This document shows, piece after piece, positions 33,063-42,074 of a stretch of DNA of 64,000 nt. Under the pieces are notes generated by a model. It worked only from the letters and a program-made list of their open reading frames with translations. It searched no databases and had not been told where the DNA came from. Origin of the DNA: Caldicellulosiruptoraceae bacterium PP1 (GTDB lineage: Bacteria > Bacillota > Thermoanaerobacteria > Caldicellulosiruptorales > Caldicellulosiruptoraceae); contig JBGGOQ010000002.1 in the NCBI GenBank assembly GCA_041320695.1, positions 271,618 through 335,617 on the forward strand, written 5' to 3'. The first letter of the stretch is position 1; every line of letters starts with the position of its first letter. Position numbers and translations under genes: made by a program.

Positions 33063-34898
33063 ATGTGTGGCATTGTAGGCTATATTGGAGATAGAGATTG
33101 TATCTCTATTTTGATAAATGGTTTAAAAAGGCTTGAATATAGAGGATACGATTCAGCAGGTGTTGCTGTTATAGATAAAAATAATGAGAATATAAATATA
33201 ATTAAAACTAAAGGAAGGCTTTCTGTTCTTGAAGAGAAGGTAAAAAAAAGCACTATTTCTGGTAACATTGGTATTGGACATACAAGATGGGCAACACATG
33301 GTGAACCATCTGATGAAAACTCACACCCACATACAAGCCAGAATGGCAGAATTGCAATTGTACACAATGGTATCATTGAAAACTATCTTAAACTAAAAGA
33401 ATATCTTATCAAAAAAGGTTTTGAATTTACTTCTGATACAGATACAGAGGTTGTTGCTCATTTAATTGAATACTATTATAAAGGAGATATTATTGAAGCA
33501 TTTATTAAAACACTTGAAAAAATTCAAGGTTCATATGCACTTGGAGTTTTAAGCCTTGATAATCCTGATATGATGCTTGCAGCAAGAAAGGATAGCCCAC
33601 TTATTGTAGGACTTGGTCAAGGTGAGAATTTTATTGCATCAGATATTCCTGCAATCCTTGAATACACGAGAGATATATACATTCTTGAAGAAAATGAAAT
33701 AGCAATACTTAAAAAAGATGGTGTCGAAATAATAAACACCGAAAGAGAAACAATAAATAAAGAGGTATTCCATGTAACATGGGATATTTCATCAGCTGAA
33801 AAAGGCGGCTATGAGCACTTTATGATAAAAGAAATTATGGAGCAGCCAAAAGCTGTTAAAGATACATTAACTGGAAGGTTACCAGAAGAAGGCTTTGATA
33901 TCAACCTTGATGGAATTAAGATAACAGCAGATGATTTGAAGAATATCAATAAAATATTTATAGTTGCTTGTGGAACTGCTTATCATGCTGGTATTGTTGG
34001 TAAATATGTAATTGAAAAACTAACCCGAATTCCTGTTGAGGTTGATATAGCAAGTGAGTTTAGATATAGAGATCCAATAATTGATAAGAATACATTAACA
34101 ATTGTTATTTCTCAATCCGGTGAAACAATAGATACATTAGTTGCAATGAGAGAGGCTAAAATAAGAGGTTCAAGAACACTTGGGATAGTTAATGTTGTAG
34201 GTTCATCTATAGCAAGAGAGGTTGATGACTGCCTTTATACATGGGCAGGTCCTGAAATTGCAGTTGCCTCAACAAAGGCATATACAACCCAGCTAATTTG
34301 CTTATATCTGATAGCTCTGGACTTTGCTAAGAAGCTTGAAAGAATATCAGATGACCAATTTATTAGGCTTAGTAGAGAGATTAGAAGCATTCCTGAAAAG
34401 ATTGAAAATATACTTACTCATAAAGAAAATATACAAAAATATGCTTCAGAAAACTTCAATGCAAAGGATATCTTTTATTTAGGAAGAGGGCTTGATTTTG
34501 CAGTTGCTATGGAAGGATCTTTAAAACTCAAAGAGATTTCATATATACATTCTGAAGCCTATGCAGCAGGCGAATTAAAACATGGAACAATTGCTTTAAT
34601 TGAGAAAGGGACATTTGTTTTAGCATTAGCAACACAAGAAGCACTATTTGATAAGATGATAAGCAATATAAAAGAGGTTAAATCTCGTGGTGCCGTTGTA
34701 ATGTCAGTAGCACTTGAAGGAAACACAGAGATAGAAAAGGTATCAGATTATGTTTTATATATCCCTAAAACAGAACCAGAGATTGCACCAGTTTTAACTG
34801 TTATACCATTGCAGCTTTTTGCTTATTACACAGCAGTATTCAGGGGCTGCGATGTAGACAAACCAAGAAACTTAGCAAAAAGCGTAACTGTAGAGTAA
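33063..34898 (+). CDS. glmS: Glutamine--fructose-6-phosphate aminotransferase
   Basis: 611 residues from ATG 33063, chosen because mature GlmS must begin MCGIVGY (Cys2 is the glutaminase nucleophile) and AGGAGG lies upstream; a longer frame to 33027 is spurious. Motifs: GHTRWATHG, VHNGIIENY, then two SIS domains (VACGTAYHAG, SQSGETIDT, STKAYTTQ) and the C-terminal DKPRNLAKSVTVE. It makes glucosamine-6-phosphate for the cell wall, and is regulated by the ribozyme in its leader. Confidence 0.97.
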   Translation: MCGIVGYIGDRDCISILINGLKRLEYRGYDSAGVAVIDKNNENINIIKTKGRLSVLEEKVKKSTISGNIGIGHTRWATHGEPSDENSHPHTSQNGRIAIVHNGIIENYLKLKEYLIKKGFEFTSDTDTEVVAHLIEYYYKGDIIEAFIKTLEKIQGSYALGVLSLDNPDMMLAARKDSPLIVGLGQGENFIASDIPAILEYTRDIYILEENEIAILKKDGVEIINTERETINKEVFHVTWDISSAEKGGYEHFMIKEIMEQPKAVKDTLTGRLPEEGFDINLDGIKITADDLKNINKIFIVACGTAYHAGIVGKYVIEKLTRIPVEVDIASEFRYRDPIIDKNTLTIVISQSGETIDTLVAMREAKIRGSRTLGIVNVVGSSIAREVDDCLYTWAGPEIAVASTKAYTTQLICLYLIALDFAKKLERISDDQFIRLSREIRSIPEKIENILTHKENIQKYASENFNAKDIFYLGRGLDFAVAMEGSLKLKEISYIHSEAYAAGELKHGTIALIEKGTFVLALATQEALFDKMISNIKEVKSRGAVVMSVALEGNTEIEKVSDYVLYIPKTEPEIAPVLTVIPLQLFAYYTAVFRGCDVDKPRNLAKSVTVE

Positions 34899-34904
34899 AA
34901 CCAA

Positions 34905-34923
34905 TGAGCCAATGGGGACGGTT
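34905..34923 (+). repeat. REP-like element, partial copy
   Basis: TGAGCCAATGGGGACGGTT matches, in opposite orientation, the complete hairpin copy at 61366-61402 and a diverged copy at 52158-52188. Only one arm is kept here, seven bases after the glmS stop. Confidence 0.7.
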
Positions 34924-34933
34924 GTATATACAC

Positions 34934-34989
34934 AATAAACTCCACTCCATGATAATAAAGTTGACTCTATGATAATAAAGTTCATTCCA
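34934..34989 (+). repeat. Cluster of about 20-bp repeats (ATAATAAAGTTGACTCTATG unit), cluster 1
   Basis: Nearly three tandem units of about 20 bases, each with ATAATAAAGTT or AATAAACT plus a CT-rich half, between glmS and its terminator. Related units recur at 35523-35615 and, inverted, near 35277-35305, 35368-35380 and 35445-35470. Confidence 0.7.
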
Positions 34990-34992
34990 AAA

Positions 34993-35046
34993 CCTCGTAG
35001 CAGATGCAGGATAACTCCTGATTTGCTGCGGGGCTTTTGTTTTTTA
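34993..35046 (+). terminator. Terminator of glmS
   Basis: A long imperfect stem, CCTCGTAGCAGATGCAGG with CCTGATTTGCTGCGGGG, around loop ATAACT, is followed by CTTTTGTTTTTT. Confidence 0.85.
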
Positions 35047-35414
35047 GGGTAGGTAGGGCTAAGGTGTAAGGGTTAAGAAATTAGATTCTTTATTAGAATT
35101 TTGATTAGAATGTTGTGATGATTAAAGCCTTCAAACTATTGATTTTAAAGGGATTGAGGATAGTATTGATTACTGTATTGAAGGAAATATTGATATATTA
35201 ATTGATAAGATGCACTGAAGGATGCACATACCTTAACCCTTATCCCATGAAACTTATCCCTATTTTTCTTTCAACTTGCTCCTAAAAAGAACCAACTTTA
35301 TTTTAAAAATTATTACAAGGATTAAGGAAAAAGTGTTAATAAATGGGATAAAAATATGAGATTTTAGAGCGGACTTTATTATCTGGAAAGAAATAGGGAA
35401 ATAGGTTCAAGGTG
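35047..35414. other. Gene-free repeat-associated stretch
   Basis: No gene with a start and ribosome site was found. A short open stretch near 35150-35220 (reads GIEDSIDYCIEGNIDILIDK) may be the tail of a lost gene. Inverted copies of the 20-base unit (for example CCAACTTTATTTTA) are scattered here. Confidence 0.4.
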
Positions 35415-35473
35415 AGAAGGGATAAGGGGTTGAGGGTGTGAGGGCTGGAGCGGAGTTTATTTTAAATATACAT
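35415..35473 (+). repeat. 59-bp repeat, copy A
   Basis: Matches copy B at 41815-41873 over 59 bases with three mismatches; the core is TGAGGGTGTGAGGGCTGGAG. It ends TTTATTTTAAATATACAT. Confidence 0.85.
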
Positions 35474-35522
35474 AGTTAGGGGTAAGGATTTTTGGGGATA
35501 AGGAATAAGGAAAAATCAATAA

Positions 35523-35615
35523 ATAATAAAGTTTGCTCCGTGATAATAAAGTTGATTCTAAAACAATAAAGTCGGTTCTGTAATAATAAAGTTGGTCCTG
35601 GAATAATGAAGTTAT
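35523..35615 (+). repeat. Cluster of about 20-bp repeats, cluster 2
   Basis: Five consecutive degenerate units: ATAATAAAGTTTGCTCCGTG, ATAATAAAGTTGATTCTAAA, ACAATAAAGTCGGTTCTGTA, ATAATAAAGTTGGTCCTGGA and a partial ATAATGAAGTTATGCC. The AATAAAGT half is constant and the other half drifts. Confidence 0.75.
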
Positions 35616-35915
35616 GCCATTGAAAGGTTATAAAGTGGTATGAAAATAGAATTAAAGATTAAGAATTACAAATGCAGAATGCTTGTTTCATAAGTAGCAA
35701 AATTTTATCAAAATAAAATTGAAGTTATAACGGGAATTTATTATCAGGATTTAGAGCATGGATATTAAAAAATAGAAGGAGATATTTATAGTAAGGTATT
35801 TGGATAAATAAATATTAATGTATAATGATAATAGGATATTATTTTTACTTTTGCAGAATATAGAGAAATGATAAAATAGAAATGCATCAATACAAGTAAA
35901 AGGAGTCGTGAGGGT

Positions 35916-36470
35916 ATGAAAATTCTTCAATTGAAGATAACATTAAAAGACGTAAAGCCTCCTGTCTGGAGAAGGGTATTGGTTAGAGACGATATCACGT
36001 TTTATAAACTCCACAGGATAATCCAGTATGCGATGGGATGGTTTGAATCCCACCTTTATGAGTTCAGGCTAGGAGAAATGATTATTGGGGAAAAAGATGA
36101 TGACTGGGACTTTTACGACAGATATGAAGTAAAAAGTGCAAAAAGGGTAAAGTTAAGCAGCATGAACTTTGCGCCAAAGGATAAATTCAGATATGTTTAC
36201 GATTTTGGTGATGACTGGAGACATGACATTGTTGTTGAGAAGGTGCTTGCCCCAGAAGAAGGTATTAAATATCCAGTATGTATCGGTGGTAAAAGAAACT
36301 GTCCTCCTGAAGATGTAGGTGGGCCGTGGGGATATGAGGACTTTCTTGAAGCAATTCAAGACCCGCAGCATCCAGAGCATGAATCCATGCTTGAATGGGT
36401 GGGGGGTTCTTTTGACCCTGAAGAATTCAGCATAGATGAAGTCAATAATATGTTGAAGATGATAAAGTAA
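35916..36470 (+). CDS. Plasmid pRiA4b ORF-3 family protein
   Basis: 184 residues. MKILQLKITLKDVKPPVWRR at the start, then TFYKLHRIIQYAMGW and the late YDFGDDWRHDIVVE, YPVCIGGKRNCPPEDVGGPWGYEDFL are diagnostic of the pRiA4b ORF-3 domain, a widespread family of unknown function common on mobile DNA. The start follows AAAGGAGTCGTGAGGGT. A copy of its last 11 codons lies at 41877-41912. Base composition here is richer in G+C than the flanking housekeeping genes, suggesting acquisition. Confidence 0.9.
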   Translation: MKILQLKITLKDVKPPVWRRVLVRDDITFYKLHRIIQYAMGWFESHLYEFRLGEMIIGEKDDDWDFYDRYEVKSAKRVKLSSMNFAPKDKFRYVYDFGDDWRHDIVVEKVLAPEEGIKYPVCIGGKRNCPPEDVGGPWGYEDFLEAIQDPQHPEHESMLEWVGGSFDPEEFSIDEVNNMLKMIK

Positions 36471-36481
36471 AAGCATATAGA

Positions 36482-36506
36482 ACATATTTTATCGGACTTT
36501 GTATGG
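36482..36506 (+). repeat. 25-bp micro-copy of the lysE gene
   Basis: ACATATTTTATCGGACTTTG plus TATGG matches positions 38732-38756 inside the lysE coding sequence with one mismatch. It sits between the pRiA4b gene and the flavodoxin gene and has no coding context. Confidence 0.75.
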
Positions 36507-36541
36507 AGGAGATAAGGTGATAAAATAGGGGGAAAAATAAC

Positions 36542-37111
36542 ATGTCAGATAACATTAATAAAGTAGTTGTTATTTATAAATCAAAATATGGCAGCGCACA
36601 ACGCTATGCACAGTGGATTGCAGATGAAGTCAAGGCGGATTTATTTGAAAGGTCTAAAATTACACTAAACGACATACTCAAATATGATACAATTGTTTAT
36701 GGCGGTTCACTGTATGCTACTGGTATTTTGGGTATCTCACTCATAAAAAAGAACTTCGACAGAATGAAAGATAAAAAAGTGATAGTATTCTCTGTAGGTG
36801 CGTCTCCCGCACATCCTGAAGCAATAAATGATATTAAAAATAATAATTTTACTGAAGAAATGAAGGAAAAAGTCTATTTCTTTCACTTGCGGGGTGGCTT
36901 CAATTATAAAAAGTTAAATCCAATTGATAAGGTTTTAATGTATCTTCTAAAGAAAAAAATTGAGCATAAAAAACCTGATGAACTTACTGACGATGAAAAA
37001 GGAATGCTTATATGCTATAAACATCCTGTTGACTGGACAAATAAAAAATCAATAAATCCGATTATTGAATCAATAAAAAGTAGAAGTCCAGGGCTAAGAA
37101 GAGAATCTTAG
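36542..37111 (+). CDS. Flavodoxin-domain protein (HemG-like)
   Basis: 189 residues. The N-terminal FMN phosphate loop YKSKYGSAQRYAQWI and the following YDTIVYGGSLYATGI and VIVFSVGASPAHPE segments define a flavodoxin_5 domain like protoporphyrinogen oxidase HemG and related oxidoreductases. The C-terminus (DELTDDEKGMLICYKHPVDW) is specific to this branch. Cytoplasmic, redox partner unknown. A copy of the last 50 or so codons lies at 43897-44058. Starts with GGGGG-type site upstream. Confidence 0.85.
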   Translation: MSDNINKVVVIYKSKYGSAQRYAQWIADEVKADLFERSKITLNDILKYDTIVYGGSLYATGILGISLIKKNFDRMKDKKVIVFSVGASPAHPEAINDIKNNNFTEEMKEKVYFFHLRGGFNYKKLNPIDKVLMYLLKKKIEHKKPDELTDDEKGMLICYKHPVDWTNKKSINPIIESIKSRSPGLRRES

Positions 37112-37200
37112 GCATTTATTAATTTTACAAATATTGCATTGTATATTATTAAAGTGTGATACAATAGTTATTAAGCAAATTTATAGGGGGTATTTGGAAT

Positions 37201-38073
37201 ATGAAATTTAGAAAGTCTATAAGTTTACTGGTATTATGTATTGCTGCTCTGTCATTGATTGCAACAACATGTGGAATTTTTTCAAAACAAGGTCCTGGAG
37301 AATATAATTTTACATCAATACACGGTCAAACAATAACTATTTACGGTAAAGGAATATATGGCAACAATTCTGTATTAGCAGCCCTGCAGGCCATACCGCA
37401 GGATATCGTGACATTGGGTTTAGGCATCCCGATTCTTATAATCTCGCTCTTTCTGGCAAGAAAAGGTTTAATAAAAGGAAGGCTGCTTCTAGGTGGAACA
37501 TTGGGATATTTTTTAATTACATATATGATGTATACATTTATTGCAATGTATAACAGGCTGTTTTTGGTATATGTAGTGCTTATGTCAGCAAGTTTTTTTG
37601 CATTTGTTTTGACTTTGCTGGCATTTGATATTGAAAAAATGAGTTCTTATTTCAGTAATAAATTGCCAGTTAGGTTTGCAGGAGGCTACCTAATGTTCTC
37701 TACGGCAATGATAGGATACTTGTGGCTTGCGAGAGTCATACCAACACTCATTGACGGTTCTGTACCTTTGGAAGTGGAGCATGGTACTACACTAACAGTT
37801 CAAGCATTTGACCTGGCATTCTTTCTGCCTGGGATTTTTTTATCGGGGCTGCTTTTGATAAAGAAAAAACCGTTTGGTTACATGTTAGCACCAATTGCGA
37901 CGGTCACTAATGTTTTAATAATGGCTGCGCTTTTATCAAAGGGAATTTCAATGAACCTGGCCGGCATAGAAGGAACTCTTCCAATGATTATTATGACCTC
38001 TTTATTTGGCTTGATAGCAATTGTGTCTTTATTTTTGATATTTAGGAATGTAAACGAACCTGTGCGCACATAA
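37201..38073 (+). CDS. Multi-pass membrane protein of unknown function
   Basis: 290 residues with about eight hydrophobic segments. An N-terminal extracytoplasmic loop (about 27-58, reading GPGEYNFTSIHGQTITIYGKG) lies between helix 1 and helix 2. AGGGGG-type site seven bases before the ATG. I do not recognise the family. Neighbours are a flavodoxin and a LysE-type exporter. Confidence 0.75.
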   Translation: MKFRKSISLLVLCIAALSLIATTCGIFSKQGPGEYNFTSIHGQTITIYGKGIYGNNSVLAALQAIPQDIVTLGLGIPILIISLFLARKGLIKGRLLLGGTLGYFLITYMMYTFIAMYNRLFLVYVVLMSASFFAFVLTLLAFDIEKMSSYFSNKLPVRFAGGYLMFSTAMIGYLWLARVIPTLIDGSVPLEVEHGTTLTVQAFDLAFFLPGIFLSGLLLIKKKPFGYMLAPIATVTNVLIMAALLSKGISMNLAGIEGTLPMIIMTSLFGLIAIVSLFLIFRNVNEPVRT

Positions 38074-38258
38074 AAAGAAGGCTTTTCGGAACAACAATAT
38101 TTTATTTTAGTATGGTTTTTCTGTATACCACAAAAAAACTTTATTAAAATAAAACTTAATAAAATTGGAATTTATTGTTACTATATTTATGTGCATGGAT
38201 ATTAAAGAGAAGCCGATGTTGATAGTAAGGTATTTTGGCTAAAAGAGAGGTTAATTAA

Positions 38259-38903
38259 GTGGTTTTGTGGGGAATCTTCATTAGCGCTTTTTTAATAGGC
38301 TTTTCAGGAGCAATGATGCCTGGGCCTATGTTAGGGGTTACGATTGACGGCAGCCTTAAAAAAGGGTGGACAGCAGGCCCTTTGACAGTGTTAGGGCATG
38401 GAATATTGGAACTTATATTGATTATCATCATGACATTCGGACTTAAAGATTTCTTTTCCAATCCGACGGTTGCAGGATTTATCGGATTATTTGGCGGCGC
38501 TTTTCTCGCATGGATGGGCTATGGAATGATAAAATCCGGCATTAATAAATCAGTTTCTTTGGAGAGCCAAAGAGCAGGGAATAGTGCTGGAGTGGGGAAT
38601 CTTGCATTGGCGGGAGCGCTTGTAAGTGCTACCAATCCGTATTTTATTCTCTGGTGGGCGTCAACAGGTATGGAATCAATACGCCAGTCTTATACTTCAG
38701 GGCTAATTGGTGTTTTGTTCTTTTTTGTAGGACATATTTTATCCGACTTTGTATGGTATTCAGCAATTTCCACGGCATTTTCCAGAGGCAAGAAACTGAT
38801 AAGTGATACTGTATATCGCTGGATTATTTTGTTGTTAGGCATATTTATTATAGCATTTTCAATCTATTTTATAGGCAGTGGATGGAAAATGCTTCAAACC
38901 TGA
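38259..38903 (+). CDS. LysE-family exporter
   Basis: 214 residues, GTG start with GAGAGG upstream. GFSGAMMPGPMLGVTIDGSLKKG is the LysE/RhtB N-terminal signature (G-x3-PGP), and ALVSATNPYFILWWAS the central helix motif; six transmembrane segments fit. Family members export amino acids or small molecules. The substrate is unknown. Its C-terminal 80 codons exist as a diverged second copy at 60913-61166. The 50-base region upstream (about 38188-38244) resembles that at about 35752-35812. Confidence 0.88.
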   Translation: MVLWGIFISAFLIGFSGAMMPGPMLGVTIDGSLKKGWTAGPLTVLGHGILELILIIIMTFGLKDFFSNPTVAGFIGLFGGAFLAWMGYGMIKSGINKSVSLESQRAGNSAGVGNLALAGALVSATNPYFILWWASTGMESIRQSYTSGLIGVLFFFVGHILSDFVWYSAISTAFSRGKKLISDTVYRWIILLLGIFIIAFSIYFIGSGWKMLQT

Positions 38904-38986
38904 TGATATAATTTCAAGGTGGACCTGATGAAAAAGATGCTATTACCTCGTAATAGATTTAAAATTTAAACTGGAGGTCAAACTCT

Positions 38987-39832
38987 ATGAAATCAATGCT
39001 TTTTGAAATTAACAAGAAAAGATGGTTGACGCTATTTTTAGTAGCATTATCAGCAACAATATTTAGATTGATACTGCAGGCTTTTATCCCTTCAAGCGGT
39101 AGTAATCCTTTTCCTCCGAGTGCAATCGTCAAAGCAGGACTATTAATCCCCTCTTTTACTATTTATGCACTAATAACCTATTTTTTATTAGCGGTAGTAT
39201 TTGTCATAATACAGGGTCGTCTACCAGGAACAAAGATTAAAAAAGGTTTAATGTTCGGTTTTTTATTCTGCATGATGTGGGGAATATACTTATTTGAGCC
39301 TTTACCTCACGTTTCAAGCACATCACTGACCGAACTTTTTGCTTATCCAATAGTGGATGGAATATCACTTGTATTTTTAGGATTGCTGTTAGGAAAATTC
39401 GTTGCTGTAGATTCCCAATTGTCAAGGAAAGTATACATTAATCTTAACATTGTACCGTTAATGGCAATACCTGTATGTTTCCTAGTACTGAGAGTATTTT
39501 GTTATAGTATAGTTCATATTTATTCCTCTTTTACTACCAATCCGTTAGGAACAATGATATGGGTAGTTGCATCAGGTATCTGGATAGGGGTTTTGTATTT
39601 ATTTCTCGGACAAGGCATTAAGATAGAATCTCCGATGTTAAAATCACTATTTTTTGGCATTATAGTCTTTGGAATTAACCTTTTTCTTTTCAATTTTTTC
39701 ATTACTTTGGTGTTCGAATCAGATATTGCTGATTTAATCATAAGAACTATGACAGACATCATATCTGTAACGATAGGAGTCTATATTTATGAGAAAGTTC
39801 GTTTCCTCATGATTTTGGCTCACAGCAAATAG
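38987..39832 (+). CDS. Multi-pass membrane protein of unknown function
   Basis: 281 residues and about eight transmembrane helices, including a proline-rich loop after helix 1 (FIPSSGSNPFPPSAIVKAG). Good GGAGG site. No family is recognised. It follows lysE in the same direction after 83 bases. Confidence 0.72.
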   Translation: MKSMLFEINKKRWLTLFLVALSATIFRLILQAFIPSSGSNPFPPSAIVKAGLLIPSFTIYALITYFLLAVVFVIIQGRLPGTKIKKGLMFGFLFCMMWGIYLFEPLPHVSSTSLTELFAYPIVDGISLVFLGLLLGKFVAVDSQLSRKVYINLNIVPLMAIPVCFLVLRVFCYSIVHIYSSFTTNPLGTMIWVVASGIWIGVLYLFLGQGIKIESPMLKSLFFGIIVFGINLFLFNFFITLVFESDIADLIIRTMTDIISVTIGVYIYEKVRFLMILAHSK

Positions 39833-39988
39833 TAAGTATTCAGAAAATGCAAATAGTTAATATCAATGTAAAATAGAAGGATTTCATTGGCTATACTTTA
39901 TTGCACATTATTTATTAAATTCGAAGCAAGAAATATACATGTAAGATTAAAAATGATTTACCGTATTTATTTCGGAGGGAAGTAAAAG

Positions 39989-40480
39989 ATGACAAATGAA
40001 ATATTAAATAAATCCTGTTGTAGAGGTAAAATAGAATCATCTCATAAAATAGAGGATGACAATATATGTCCTGTATGTAAAACATCAGGAATTAAAGTAA
40101 AGAATATTACTGTCAGGCATTTGGTAGTTGATACGCTGACAGAATCGGTCAGAGATATGGATTATTATATATGCATGAATGAAGAATGTGATATTGTTTA
40201 TTATAATCCAGAATCAGGCATTAAGTTTGATAAGCAGCAAGTGAAAGTGCCTGTATGGTTTAAAAAAGACGCTAATCCTAAATATGCCTGCTATTGCAGC
40301 AAGGTTACAGAGGATCGGATAATAGATGCCGTAATAAAACACGGTGCAAAAACAGTTAAGGATATAATAGAAATCACAGGGGCGATGAAAAACAGCCAGT
40401 GTCTAAAGAATAACCCATTAGGGAAATGCTGTCATGAAATAATTCAGAAGGCTATAGACAAAGGATTATCTATGAAATAA
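39989..40480 (+). CDS. CopZ N-terminal-like Zn/[2Fe-2S] protein
   Basis: 163 residues, strong GGAGG. A zinc-ribbon-like pair (CPVCKTSG and later YYICMNEECDIVYYN) occupies residues 27-80. A Cys-rich C-terminal half (YACYCSKVTEDRIIDAVIKHGA ... SQCLKNNPLGKCCHE) is of the BFD-like [2Fe-2S] type. This order is that of the CopZ N-terminal domain of Archaeoglobus, here without the copper-binding HMA domain. It may be a metal or redox partner. Two extra cysteines (SCCRGK) are at the N-terminus. Confidence 0.75.
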   Translation: MTNEILNKSCCRGKIESSHKIEDDNICPVCKTSGIKVKNITVRHLVVDTLTESVRDMDYYICMNEECDIVYYNPESGIKFDKQQVKVPVWFKKDANPKYACYCSKVTEDRIIDAVIKHGAKTVKDIIEITGAMKNSQCLKNNPLGKCCHEIIQKAIDKGLSMK

Positions 40481-40707
40481 GTGCAGTTATATTTAATACT
40501 GCATTTTTTATAATCCAAAGGAAGGTATAATTCTATCTTAATATAAACTTTCCGTAATGGATTTCAAGAAAGGCTACGCTGATATTCAAAATGTTTCTAA
40601 ATAGAAGCCTTTCTCATATAGTGCGGCTTGTTAACTTTAGGGAGGAAAAAGGTTATGGGAATTGATATGCATGAGAAGCAAGAAAAATAGGTCAGTTAAC
40701 AGGAGAT

Positions 40708-41034
40708 ATGTCTTATACACTGCAAATTGTAAAGAAATTGAAAAGAATGGGTTTTAGTATAAAACAAGTATTACAAACTATTGAGTTGCCCGAGAGTGCT
40801 GTTTTGCAGGCTTTTGCTGTTAAAAATGCAATTGTTAAATATGCAGGATGGGTGAGTGGATATGGAAAGGTCATCATCCTTCAGTCAGGAAAGTACGATA
40901 TTTAATATGCTCTTCTTGCGGACATAGACGTACAGGTCGGGCAAACGGTAACCAAAGGACTGCAAATAGGAGGTGCTGACTCTACAGGAAATTCCACACT
41001 TACGAACGTATCAGGAAAGACGAGTTTGCAATGA
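40708..41034 (+). pseudogene. Fused remnant: nuclease-transposase tail plus M23 peptidase fragment
   Basis: The first 30 residues (KKLKRMGFSIKQVLQTIELP) resemble the C-terminal tail of PD-(D/E)XK transposase-like proteins. They run directly into an M23/LytM peptidase fragment, AIVKYAGWVSGYGKVIILQS, then after an in-frame TAA at 40903-40905, ADIDVQVGQTVTKGLQIGG and STGNST. Intact M23 domains have the zinc ligands before and after this part; both are missing. It is therefore a chimera of two dead fragments in one frame. Confidence 0.6.
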
Positions 41035-41363
41035 TACTGGCCAGAGTTACAGGTGTATGTGGGGGATATGCAGAAGCTTTCAATATATTAGCTCAGATGG
41101 CCGGAATACCTTCAATAGTCATCAGCGGAGAAGCAATAAATACCAGGTTTTCTGGTCCGCATGCATGGAACATGGTCAAGGTGAATAATGAAGTCAGATA
41201 TGTAGATGTTACCTGGGATGACCCGTTACCAGATGGGGGACCCGGATATGTAAGGTATAACTACTTTTTGTTGACAGAAGAACAAATAGCTAAAGACCAC
41301 TCATGGGATAGAAACAAATACAACCCTGAATTCTTAGATTTGATGCAAAAGTATATGAACTAA
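41031..41363 (+). pseudogene. C-terminal transglutaminase-like domain fragment
   Basis: 110 residues. The catalytic triad motifs of bacterial transglutaminase-like proteases are all present: CGGYAEAFNIL (Cys), GPHAWNMVKV (His) and YVDVTWDDPLPDGG (Asp). The domain continues YFLLTEEQIAKDHSWD. The N-terminal part of the domain and any signal peptide are missing: upstream DNA in this frame joins within the M23 fragment frame (HTYERIRKDEFAM). It was probably part of a secreted cell-wall protein. Expression is doubtful since the preceding ribosome site is poor. Confidence 0.65.
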
Positions 41364-41371
41364 ATTTAAAG

Positions 41372-41404
41372 AGGCAGAGTTTTAAACTCTGCCTGTCGTT
41401 TTTA
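41372..41404 (+). terminator. Terminator after the transglutaminase fragment
   Basis: A stem of 9 bp or more (AGGCAGAGT / ACTCTGCCT) with a short loop is followed by GTCGTTTTTAT. Confidence 0.8.
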
Positions 41405-41556
41405 TAAAGGTTCTATGTCAATAGTTGAGGTAGGTAATTTTGAAAAAGACTTGTCAATAATTTTGTGTCTGTTCATAGTAACGTAACTGGAAAAGTTGAT
41501 TTGTATCATAAATACATGATTTAATTTTTGGGACCGAATTTTTCCATTTGCTTTGT

Positions 41557-41754
41557 TTAAAACGTTCTCTTTGCAAGAAGATATTCAATATTATTATTTA
41601 AATAAATATTAAGTTCAGCTAACATAAATAAATTTAAGAATTCTTCCAGGAAAGCCTGCATAACAGGTTTATTATTTGGGTCATTATAAAAATATTTATT
41701 AAGCATTTTTTCAACTGTGTCATTTTTTATTTTTTCAAGGGTATTTTTATCCAT
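41557..41754 (-). CDS. Small hypothetical protein
   Basis: 65 residues (MDKNTLEKIKNDTVEKML ... LAELNIYLNNNIEY), helical, with a GGGGGTA-type site upstream of the ATG. It faintly recalls N-termini of mutator-type transposases, but nothing downstream continues such a gene. Possibly a remnant. Confidence 0.4.
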   Translation of the reverse strand: MDKNTLEKIKNDTVEKMLNKYFYNDPNNKPVMQAFLEEFLNLFMLAELNIYLNNNIEYLLAKRTF

Positions 41755-41814
41755 TATACCTACCCCCCTTTATCTTTTATTATATATCAGACACAATTTC
41801 ATTTTAACATCCAT

Positions 41815-41873
41815 AGAAGGGATAAAGGGTTGAGGGTGTGAGGGCTGGAGTGGAGATTATTTTAAATATACAT
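41815..41873 (+). repeat. 59-bp repeat, copy B
   Basis: 56 of 59 bases are identical to copy A at 35415-35473. It directly abuts a copied C-terminal fragment of the pRiA4b gene. Confidence 0.85.
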
Positions 41874-41876
41874 TTG

Positions 41877-41912
41877 GATGAGGTAAATTATTATTTGAAG
41901 ATGATTAAGTAA
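41877..41912 (+). pseudogene. Last 11 codons of a pRiA4b ORF-3 gene
   Basis: Reads DEVNYYLKMIK then stop, against DEVNNMLKMIK at the end of the gene at 35916-36470. No upstream coding sequence remains; the 59-bp repeat begins four bases before. Confidence 0.7.
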
Positions 41913-42074
41913 AGATATGGTGGATGGTTGATATACCCCCTTCTATAATAGTTTTATTTTTTTTCATTGTCTACTATAATAAGAGCATAAAGCCTACCAA
42001 AAACTTTTTCTTATTGCTTTAATATTTCTTCTCTTTTTAAAATATGATTAAAGATACAAGCTTTTCTCTATGAA

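Noticed and set aside
34934..35615. CRISPR array
   Set aside because: The units are contiguous, degenerate, not separated by unique spacers of constant length, and no cas genes are present.
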